Assembly (NCBI RefSeq): GCF_026151205.1
Contig: NC_087078.1
Span: forward strand, 17,997,118 to 18,061,117
DNA length: 64,000 nt
Direction: 5' to 3'
DNA from: Bolinopsis microptera
Lineage: Eukaryota; Ctenophora; Tentaculata; Lobata; Bolinopsidae
Below the pieces are notes generated by a model that had not been told where the DNA came from, searched no databases, and saw nothing but the letters and a program-made list of their open reading frames with translations. Positions 23,808 to 35,000 of this stretch are shown piece by piece (within the stretch, counting starts at the first letter, position 1; each line of letters opens with the position of its first letter). The position numbers and the translations under genes are program-made.

Positions 23808-24217
23808 TGTATCCTGGGTGATAATCCGCAGACGCAGAAGGTGTAGTGACATGATAGGCTCATTTGGGTGAAGAGCTGTGTGTTTACTATTCCGTGTCAG
23901 CTAACTACTTCTGGCTGTACAGAGTGGTGTTCTGTTCCGTTGTTGTACATTGGAATACTGTGTTTGTAGTCGTGCCGCTTAATTTATAGAGTGCATTTAA
24001 CCCAATTTAAACTATATAGTGGAATTGTACATGCCGTTCGAAACTGTAAGATAACATTCATGTTTTCTTTTGAATGACGTCTTTAATAATAAATTATTAT
24101 TTCCTACAGGTATGCAATCTACGCTATGTAGTTTCTAAATAGCAGATCACCTGAGTTGAAACCCCTGACACATCCTGAATTCACAGAGCTACAGTGTGAC
24201 ACGAACCAAATTGGAAG
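23808..24217 (+). other. Ferlin 5' UTR with one small intron
   Basis: The proposed non-coding exon runs from about 23808 to 24045 (donor GTAAGA). A 64-bp intron (24046-24109, acceptor TTTCCTACAG) follows, then the rest of the leader (24110-24217) before the ATG at 24218. Only the splice signals and TATA position support this. Confidence 0.45.
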
Positions 24218-27200
24218 ATGTCGCTGTCGGTTCATGCCATCAAGGGGTACAACCTTCCCCTTCTTGAGAAGAGTGGAAGTCAGAGCACTTTAGTCATGGC
24301 TCACTTCCAGGTAGGAGCCATTGGTAGCTAGCTTCACTTTCGTAGTTAGAGCGCTCTTGTTTTTCGATTGCGGACAATTTAACTTTACCTTGAATACCTT
24401 AAATTGATTCGTTGTAACTATACAACTATTTTTATAGCTGTTAAAAATCTTCGCCGATTGAATTTTCGATGGAGAGAGAATTGCTGGCGGGACCCAGTAA
24501 TTTAATTTTATATTGTCTAACTTTAATTAAGGGACCTGTCGGTTTCAGTTTAAAGTTCTTTTATTCCAATTTGTAGTTTCTGTACCTTAACTGCAATTGC
24601 AGAATGCAGTTATTTAAAATCCAATTTCACCCTTTCAGGGCTACACACTGGCAAGTAAAGTGTTTGATAACTCCCTTAATCCAGCTTGGAACGAGGACAT
24701 GCAGTTCCCAGTCGGTAAAATGGGAGTTACGGACGATGATCTGATCACAGTTGAGGTACAGTAGTACAGCTGAGGGGAAGTTATAAGAATTGGATCCATT
24801 TTATGGATTGAACAATTATTGTCGAATGGAACACAATTACAATCATGAAATGGGTCATCGCCAAGCGAATCACTAATCACTATACTCCTAATGGCTCTGT
24901 ACTCCTGATTACTAATTACTAATTGTATTGCATCGAACTCGATTAGTTGCAGCTTATTTTGTGGAGCAATTTTCATCACTAATTCCCCGTCTCTGAGCAA
25001 CTTATTATATTTGGAGGACAATGTTACATTTGTCCGACACTTTCATTACTAATTCCCCGTCTCTGAGCAACTTATTATATTTGGAGGATAATGTTACATT
25101 TGTCCGACACTTTCATTACTAATTCCCCGTCTCTGAGCAACTTATTATATTTGGAGGATAATGTTACATTTGTCCGACACTTTCATTACTAATTCCCCGT
25201 CTCTGAGCAACTTATTATATTTGGAGGATAATGTTACATTTGTCCGACACTTTCATTACTAATTCCCCGTCTCTGAGCAACTTATTATATTTGGAGGACA
25301 ATGTTACATTTGTCCGACACTTTCATTACTATATTTTTCGTTCCATTTGTGCTTTGAATGTAAATTACTGAGTAACGTAAAGTTATGGAAATAGCTGCAT
25401 ATATTTTATTTAAGTCATGCTCAGTCCTATAATAAATGTAAATATTCTGTTTGGTTTGGACACACAGTAAGACGGCACAAATATAGGTGAATTCTTCGTA
25501 GATTTACATCACTAGCCTATAAAAATTAAATCAGGTTAGACTAGCGAAAGCAATTTAAAAGTTAACAACTTGAAAATTCAAAACAGATTTTAATCTGAAA
25601 CTTTACAAAAGAGCTCAATGTGCTAGGTAGAAAGGACAACAGAGCATAACAGTTACCGAAAAAGGTATAGGCTATGGGCGTGTATTACACCCAATGAATA
25701 CATTAAAACACAAATCAAAATTTAGCGAGTAACGACAATCCTATTTAACCCAAAAATATTAGTTCTAAATTTTGAAATAAGAATGCTCTCTTCTCTATCA
25801 AGTGCTGTTGGTCGGACTTTTTTTACTACACCTAATTTAAAAACTCCCATAATGAAATCAGATTTTTGCGCTAGAAAACAATGCATGGAAAGTGCCGACT
25901 TCTCAAAGGACAATTCATTATCAATTATCAATTTTAAACTTGTTTCTGTGTCCATTCATTCTGATGTGAAATGCCTTCCGCTTATTATAGCACTACAGTT
26001 CAGGGCATGTTCCAATGCAGACATAGCTATTTCAGGTTTTATGCTTGGATACAGACTGATCACGTCTAAAGTAAACAAGTTGATGGTGTGAATAGTTGAT
26101 GGTGTAAATATTCTGCGCAGAGTTCAACACCACAATTTGATAGTGATATTAAAGACATGATATTGATAGCATTAACAATATCTCCCCCAGGTATATACCT
26201 ACAGAACTGATGCAAGAGGGAAACTGGTGGGGAAATGCGCCACATTGGCCGCTCCACTTCTCTCATTACCAAATATTACAATGGAACTGAAACTTAAAGA
26301 CCATTTCGGGATGGAGCAAGGGGTGGGTCTCCTCGAGAAGAGGACTTAATCTTAACTCATAAAATATCTCACACAATTAAAAAATTGGCAAAATAATGAT
26401 AACGTAATATGTGTTGGACCCCTAAATAATTACAGGCTACTGTGGTAGTAAAGTTGACGTACTGTGCACCACCTCCCCTTGACAGGGATACCTACGTTAG
26501 GAAGTAAGTCATTACAGAGTCTCAAATCGATAATAATTTATCGCGTTTACTGCGCCATGCACGTGCAAGTCTTCCAGTCTGATCAAACTGTTCAAAACAT
26601 GATCATGTACATTCTTATATTATGCATTTCAAATGATTGCATTAATATCAGCTGATAATTGTACCCCAGAGCACAAGCTATACAACAAGGCGCCCTGTCA
26701 GTCATCAAAGACACGTACCAGCTTAGGTTCACGATACACGAGTGCAGGAAGCTAGCTCACGTGCCGTGTGACCCTGTGGTGGTACTGACAATTGGTCGAG
26801 CTACTCGTTCTACTCAGATCGTGGAGAACAGCTGTGATCCTGTCTACGAGGAGGTGGGTTACGTCATGTGGGTTGTGTTGTGACGTCACGTGATTTGTGA
26901 TGACGTCACGATGACGTCACGTAAAAGGGATTAGATTAAGGCGTCAGAGCACCTTTTTACTCTTGAGATTATTTTGACAGTGATCATAATCTGCAAATTT
27001 CAGTCACCCCTCTTTCCTTCAGTCGATCCCGTTCGTAATGTACGAATCACCCTTTGAGATAGCTAAGATGGTGGTTGATCTGCAAATCCTTAACACTCTT
27101 CGGAATGACGAGGCTTCCTTAGTCGGAGAGTTCAAGTTTGTCCTGATGACTGCATTCCTCAGTGACCGTGAGTTTTACCGGCTATTCTCATAATCTTTCA

Positions 27201-30200
27201 TTATTATTTATACGCCTTGCAGAATATTAAACTTTGTGTTAGCAAAGTTAGAATGAGATAACGTCAAGATAGACTGATGCCTTCGATAGTCTGACCTCCG
27301 CTTTACAGAGTTTCTTTCTTGAGAAAAATATATCAACCATGATATTGTCATAGTTGTTGATTCTTATACCCATATCCCCAGCGATTGGATGGGACGAACC
27401 GGCCTATGCACCCACCGACACTTGCAGGACTATGTTCAAAAAGTGGATCATGATCACTCATCCATCTGAGAACCCAAAAAACATCAAGGTACCAAGATGA
27501 TCGAATGAAGTGGAAATCAGTGTATACTGTGTCTGAAATTCTGCATTTTGCCATATTTGTTAATATATATAAGTTTGATGTCTTATTCAGGTTGCAGCCC
27601 AATTCCGTATCTGCATACCATACGGCATACAGTAAAAAGCTCCTTTAAAATAACTATTCACTCCCAGGGGTTCGTGTCTGCATCAATGAGTTTACTAGCG
27701 TCCGGACAGGAGCTGATAGCTCCGCCCCGAATAGAATCCCTCCTGTTGGATGTCATGGCTAATATCATGAGACCCTCTGAGGTCTATGCTCAGTATCAGA
27801 AGCTAGTTATTCGGGTTCATAGAGCTGAGGATATCACGCAGAGTAAGGGGTTTTTGTTTATTATTCTGATAAGGAAATGATTTTATTAGATGTGATCTTG
27901 AAAATGTTTCAAAACGTTTAGCTTGTGAAGTTTTATGACTGAATGGTTATAACTGAATGAATCAATTGATAAGAACTGCCAGCCGTAGGGCACCTCAAAG
28001 TAACACTTGGTAACACCCTTGCTCAAATATAACACAAAATATCGTGGCACGAACATTTTAAATGAATGACATCGTGCTATGTGAAATATTGGAGGTTTAT
28101 TTTAACTATTGGAGAGTTGAAGTTTGATTAACCAGTAACCTCGTATGATTGATTACTTCAAAAAATAAATTAATATAGATACAAAATTGATACATTAAAA
28201 AGCACACTCATTTCAGTGAAGAATCAAAAAGTTGTCATAGATTCTCTCGGTATAACAATGTTTCAAGGATTGATTCATTTAACACACTTTGTAAAATAAA
28301 ATATTCATGCATTCTTTTCTTTTCTTTTTCGAATATAAGCATAGAGACAATTTAAATCTTTGGTCACGAAAATTAAGATTAATATCCTCATGCATTCTTT
28401 AAAACGCATTTAAACTAAAAGTTCTCACAAAAAGTGGCACTTAATTTAGGAATATAATTTTGTAACCTTTTGAAAAATTTATTTATTTTTCAAATTCAAA
28501 GTATTTCAGTGTCCAATCCCTTGATCGAAGTTGGAGGTGAAGAAAAAAGTAAGCTAACAAAGCTAGCCTACACTAATCCTTATGTTACCTTATCCTACGG
28601 TGGCTCAGAGGTTAAAACTCATCTAATATATCATCCTTTTTAGATTAAAGTGTCAATAACACTTCAACTATATTATCGCTTATCTATTGAATTGAAATTC
28701 CCTCCTGGTAATGAGGGAATGGTACTACTATAAGCGGGGGCCGAAGACTCTGGGGGTCTCCGTTTGTGTTGAGGACGGGGCCGCAGACTCTGGGGGTCTC
28801 CACTCTCCGTATGTGTTGAGGAAGGGGCCGCAGACTCTGGGGGTCTCCACTCTCCGTCTGTGTTGAGGACGGGGCCGCAGACTCTGGGGGTCTCCACTCT
28901 CCGTCTGTGTTGAGGAAGGGGCCGCAGACTCTGGGGGTCTCCGTCTGTGTTGAGGACGGGGCCGCAGACTCTGGGCCCTAGGCCCTAGGGGTCTCCACTC
29001 TCCGTCTGTGTTGAGGAAGGGGCCGCAGACTCTGGGGGTCTCCGTCTGTGTTGAGGAAGGGGCCGCAGACTCTGGGGGTCTCCGTCTGTGTTGAGGAAGG
29101 GGCCGCAGACTCTGGGGGTCTCCACTCTCCGTCTGTGTTGAGGACGGGGCCGTAGACTCTGGGGGTCTCCGTCTGTGCTGAGGACGGGGCCGCAGACTCT
29201 GGGGGTCTCCGTCTGTGTTGAGGAAGGGGCCGCAGACTCTGGGGGTCTCCACTCTCCGTTTGTGTTGAGGAAGGGGCCGCAGACTCTGGGGGTCTCCGTT
29301 TGTGTTGAGGACGGGGCCGTAGACTCTGGGGGTCTCCGTTTGTGTTGAGGAAGGGGCCGCAGACTCTGGGGGTCTCCACTCTCCGTTTGTGTTGAGGAAG
29401 GGGCCGCAGACTCTGGGGGTCTCCGTTTGTGTTGAGGACGGGGCCGTAGACTCTGGGGGTCTCCGTTTGTGTTGAGGAAGGGGCCGAAGACTCTGGGCCC
29501 TAGGGGTCTCCGTCTGTGTTGAGGAAGGGGCCGCATACTCTGGGGGTCTCCGTTTGTGTTGAGGAAGGGGCCGCAGACTCTGGGGGTCTCCACTCTCCGT
29601 TTGTGTTGAGGAAGGGGCCGCAGACTCTGGGGGTCTCCGTTTGTGTTGAGGACGGGGCCGTAGACTCTGGGGGTCTCCGTTTGTGTTGAGGAAGGGGCCG
29701 AAGACTCTGGGCCCTAGGGGTCTCCGTCTGTGTTGAGGAAGGGGCCGCATACTCTGGGGGTCTCCGTTTGTGTTGAGGAAGGGGCCGCAGACTCTGGGGG
29801 TCTCCACTCTCCGTTTGTGTTGAGGAAGGGGCCGCAGACTCTGGGGGTCTCCGTTTGTGTTGAGGAAGGGGCCGCAGACTCTGGGGGTCTCCACTCTCCG
29901 TCTGTGTTGAGGACGGGGCCGCAGACTCTGGGGGTCTCCACTCTCCGTCTGTGTTGAGGACGGGGCCGCAGACTCTGGGGGTCTCCGTTTGTGTTGAGGA
30001 AGGGGCCGCAGACTCTGGGCCCTAGGCCCTAGGGGTCTCCGTCTGTGTTGAGATCTCTACTAATTGTAGTTGCTTTGTATCCCTGTGGTAGACCCTAGCT
30101 CCGGCCAAGCAAGGAAGGGCGTAGCACGGGATCTCACCCTTCGTGTGTATAAACCCCTCCGCATTATGTCACTCTATCTTCTGGCTAAATGTTTGAGAAG

Positions 30201-32089
30201 CTCGACTTCAAACTATCTTAATTATCTTAACCTCGCTATTTAAATATTAATTCCTTCTGGTTAAATGATTTAACTTGAGTTTACCTTGATTAAAATTGGT
30301 TTTCCCAGGCAAGAACAAGCTTGCAGTACTCTGAATATAACCCAGTGTTTATGGAGGATGTCGTTTTCAATATTGAGGTAGTATTCAGGAGAAATGACGG
30401 CACTCTTCTAGATTTATAGCTTTCTATTGGCTTTGCAAATCTAACCAACCAGATCAAAGTTAATTTAATTTAGTGAACTGCTCAAATTAGTTAAACGAAA
30501 GAGTAATAACCAAATTGTCTTTCATAATTGCCGAAAGTACAAATCTCAAGAACCACTTCCAACCATTACCATTTTCCAGATTCCAACAATTTGCGATACT
30601 CTGATGATAACTCTGATGGATAGAGATATAGAGCTAGATGGAATTGACGATCCTATCGGCACATTCTTCCTCAAACTAGATACAATCAGCTACAGGAGCA
30701 ACGACTATCTGGGTGAGACAAAAGACGCAAATGCGGATATCAATATCACAATTATTTATATATAGCTGTTCAATGTTATAGAACGAATGGCAGAATTCTT
30801 GGGCCATGCATTTTATTGGGTGACAGTGAGTAGATTTTAGAAGTTCCAAATACCATATTCTGGTGAATGTTACTAAATCTGTGTCCAGGTTTTGATCCGA
30901 TGTTCGGACCGTCCTACCTCAACTTTTACGGACGACCCAGAGAGATTATGGAAAATTACAAAAAGTTCGACTACCTTAATCAGGGCTGGGTAACTTTGAG
31001 TTTGATGAATTATTTAAAGAAAATATTTTAGTGATGACTCTATTAATTACTTTCACCCGGTGCAGGCAGAAGGTCCTGAACCTGTATCAGGTTTCTCCAA
31101 GTAACTGTAGGATCTAACATCCTCCAAGTTACTGTAAGATCTAACATCCCCCAAGTTACTGTAGGATCTAACATCCCCCAAGTTACTGAAAGATCTAACA
31201 TTTTCAAAGTTACTGTAGGATCTAACATCCCCCAAGTTACTGTAGGATCTAACATCCCCCAAGTTACTGTAAGATCTAACATCCCCCAAGTTACTGTAGG
31301 ATCTAACATCACCCAAGTTACTGTAGGATATAATATTCTCCAAGTAACTGTAGGATCTAACATCCTCCAAGTTACTGTAAGATCTAACATCCCCCAAGTT
31401 ACTGTAGGATCTAACATCCCCCAAGTTACTGTAGGATCTAACTTTCTCCAAGTAACTGTAGGATATAATATTCTCCAAGTAACTGTAGGATCTAACATCT
31501 TCCAAGTTACTGTAGGATCTAAAATTCTCCAAGTTACTGTAGGATCTAACATTTTCAAAGTTACTGTAGAATCTAACATTCTCCAAGTTACTGTAAGATT
31601 TAACATTCTCCAAGTAACTGTATGATCTTACATCCCCCAAGTTACTGTAGGATATAATATCCTCCAAGTAACTGTAGGATCTAACATTCTCCAAGTTACT
31701 GTAGGATCTAACATTCTCCAAGTTACTGTAGGATCTAACATTTTCAAAGTTACTGTAGAATCTAACATTCTCCAAGTTACTGTAGGATCTAACATTCTCC
31801 AAGTAACTGTAGGATCTAACATCCCCCAAGTTACTGTAGGATCTAACATCCCCCAAGTTACTGTAGAATCTAACATTCTCCAAGTTACTGTAGGATATAA
31901 CATTCTCCAAGTTACTGTAGGATCTAACATCCCCCAAGTTACTGTAGGATTTTATTTCCGGTACCCCAGGTTCCCGGAGTCGCATTCAGAGGCAGACTAT
32001 TCCTGGAGATATTCACTAAACCCAGTTACTCAGTCGGTGTTTTTAACGACGTTGATCCTAGCCCCCCAGAATCTAAAGCTAAAGTTGAG
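24218..32089 (+). CDS. Ferlin exons 1-12: C2A, C2B, FerI, C2C
   Basis: Exons: 24218-24310, 24639-24755, 26191-26326, 26672-26853, 27023-27167, 27382-27488, 27668-27842, 28510-28610, 30309-30377, 30580-30712, 30889-30989, 31970-32089. Exons 1-3 form C2A (YTLASKVFDNSLNPAWNEDM). Exons 4-6 form C2B (YQLRFTIHECRKLAHVPCDP, VGEFKFVLMTAFLSD). Exons 6-7 carry FerI (MFKKWIMITHPSE...IKGFVSASMSLLASG). Exons 7-11 carry C2C (QKLVIRVHRAEDITQS, YNPVFMEDVVFNIE, ITLMDRDIELDGIDDPIGTF). Exons 11-12 give FGPSYLNFYG and VAFRGRLFLEIFTKPS, the well-conserved stretch after C2C. The exon 3 donor is taken at 26327 because only that choice keeps phase with exon 4. Confidence 0.92.
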
Positions 32090-35000
32090 GTGAGCTCAAT
32101 TAACTTTTAACTTGGCGGGTAGTAATTGTCTTCCAATATTTCACAGTTACTGCCATCAAAATATGAAACATGTAACCAAGATTGGATCGATTTAAGGCCG
32201 ATCTTCTGAATTTCAAAGACACACAAACACTGCATTGACTCTAAGACTCTTCCCATCAGAACTTTCATTAAGCTCATATTCTGTTGACAAGATATAATGA
32301 AAATTGAAAAATGAATAAATTTTGATATCTGCAGAGCTTCGGGAACAGGAAGCAGTTTATCATGTTATTCGGATTTATAGAAGCCTCAATGGTAGAGAAA
32401 GGAGACCATGCTATCCAGTTTGAAGTCTCAATCGGAGATTACGGAAACAGCATGAGCAGCACAACACTCCCAGCAACTCTCTCACTGCTTCCTCTCAGCC
32501 AATGTTCGATGGAACCAAGTACTATTACTGTAACTGGGACGATGGTAAGTTTATCGTGTTTAAAGCAAATTTAATAAAAATAATAATACATTTTTTAATA
32601 CATTTTTTAAATGTACTTTAGCCTTGATCTCAATCATCCAAGAATTTCTCCCTACTGTTCGTAATCTTAATCGTTCAGCAGTGACCTAGTTTCTGTTCGC
32701 CTATATTTAACAGTGACCAAGTTTCTGTTTGCCTATATATAACAGTGACCAAGTGTCTGTTTGCCTATATTTGACAGTGACCAAGTGTCTGTTAACTGTT
32801 TGCCTATATTTAACAGTGACCAAGTGTCTGTTCGCATATATTTAACAGTGACCAAGTGTCTGTTTGCCTATATATAACAGTGACCAAGTGTCTGTTTGCC
32901 TATATTTGCAGTGACCCAAGTGTCTGTTAAACTGTTTGGCCTATATTTAACCAGTGACCAAGTGTGCTGTCTCGGCGTTCGCATATATTTAACAGTAGAC
33001 CAAGTGTCAGTTTGCCTATATTTAACAGTGACCAAGTGTCTGTGTGCTATATTCTAACAGTCGACCAAGTGTCTGTTTTGGCCTACAATTAAACAGTGAC
33101 CAAGTTTCTGATTGCCTATATTTAACAGTGACCAAGTGTCTGTTTGCCTATATTTATTATTTAACAGTGACCAAGTGCTGTTTGCCAATTAAGTGACCAG
33201 TTTCTGTTTCCTACATTAACCAGTGACCAAGTACTGTTTGCCTATATTAAACAATACCAAGTGTCCCTGTTTGCCTGTATTTTAACAGTGGACCATGTGT
33301 CTGTTTGGCCTATATTTAACAGTGACCCCAAGTGTTCTTGTTTGCCTACATTTAACAGTGCCAAGTGGTCTAGTTTGCCTGTATTCAAACAGGACCAAGT
33401 GTCTGGTTGCCTACATTAACAGTGACCAAGTGTCTGTATTGCCCTGTATTTAACAGTGGACCAAGTGTCTGTTTGCCCTATATTTAACAGTGCCAAGTTT
33501 CTGTTTGCCTACATTTAACAGTGGACCAATTGGTCCTGTTTGCCTATATTTTAACAGTGACCAAGTGTCTGTTTGCCTGTATTTAACAGTGACCAAGTGT
33601 CTGTTTGCCTGTATTTAACAGTGACCAAGTGTCTGTTTGCCTGTATTTAACAGTGACCAAGTGTCTATTTGCTTATATTTAACAGTGACCAAATGTCAGT
33701 TTGCCTATATTTAACAGTGAACATGTGTCAGTTTGCCTACATTACAGTGACCAAGTGTCAGTTTGCCTAGGTATATTTAACAGTGACCAAGTTTCTGTTT
33801 GCCTATATTTAACAGTGACCAAGTGTCAGTTTGCCTATATTTAACAGTGACCAAGTGTCAGTTTGCCTATATTTAACAGTGACCAATAACCGGATGTACC
33901 AGGTCGGCCAGTGTGTCTAGTTCCGTGTCAGTGGGAGGACTGCACTTACCGGCTACATGCTCTCAACATACTGGAGAGGATACTGTACAAGTTCGAGGAG
34001 AACCTGAAACAGGTGCAGGACCTTATACAGGTATGTAAAAACAAAATCCTTGGAGAATTTAGGAAACTTTTTTGCATTTGGAGTACCATAATATGTTAAT
34101 GTAAAAATGACTGACATGAAAGATGAGACAAAATTATTTCGGATAAATTAAAACCATATTGTTATTCAATAACGACTTATCAAGCTAGTCCACTGTTAAT
34201 GGTTTCAGCTAGAGATTGACGAAAAAGAGGTGAAACAAGCTATGAAAAGGACATTGAAAGAACTTTCAGCTGATTGTTTGTAAGTGTCCATTCTTCACAT
34301 GTTTCCGGGTTAGTGTGTCACCGTCTCACCTGATTTGTAAATACTAGGTCATATCTACAAAACCTTCGTTAAATTCATAAGCCGTGATCTTCAAATGCTC
34401 TCATTTACACTTTAGACTTACAGTATTCTTTTACTTTGAACACACAAATTTCAGGTTAAAACTCCCAGAATTACCACCGGTGCATACCAATTTGGACGAA
34501 AAAGTGCGGCAGCTCCGCCATTTCAAGCTCGGGAACATCTCAAAAACAGCCTTAAGTGAGATACCCAATATGAAGGCTAGTTGGGCGTTCTACGATAGAC
34601 TCTGTGAACTGAAAATTCCTTGTAAGTTTTGAGGGTTCTGTTTACATAAATATATCACTCTGTGAACTGAAGATTCCTTGTAAGTTTGGAGGGTTCTGTT
34701 TACATAAATATAGACTCTGTGAACTGAAGATTCCTTGTAAGTTTGGAGGGTTCTGTTTACTAAATATAGACTCTGTGAACTGAAGATTCCTTGTAAGTTT
34801 GGAGGGTTCTGTTTACATAAATATAGACTCTGTGAACTGAAGATTCCTTGTAAGTTTTGAGGGTTCTGTTTACTAAATATATCACTCTGTGAACTGAAGA
34901 TTCCTTGTAAGTTTGGAGGGTTCTGTTTACTAAATATATCACTCTGTAAACTGAAGATTCCTTGTAAGTTTTGAGGGTTCTGTTTACATAAATATAGACT

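Noticed and set aside
24641-25021. 126-codon minus frame
   Set aside because: Antisense to ferlin exon 2 and running into the 70-bp repeat; no homology.
26371-26430. Possible second copy of the GGGGTCGTTCACATATTA MITE
   Set aside because: Only a degenerate right end (AACGTAATATGTGTTGGACCCC) is visible; no left end found.
28673-29957. Open frames up to 388 codons (repeating ETPRVCGPFLNTNGD-like peptide)
   Set aside because: They lie wholly in a GC-rich 40/48-bp minisatellite, are open in several registers at once, and the 40-bp unit does not preserve frame.
31053-31985. Minus-strand 310-codon frame with a nine-residue repeat
   Set aside because: A 27-bp intronic minisatellite; no start context, splice structure or family likeness.
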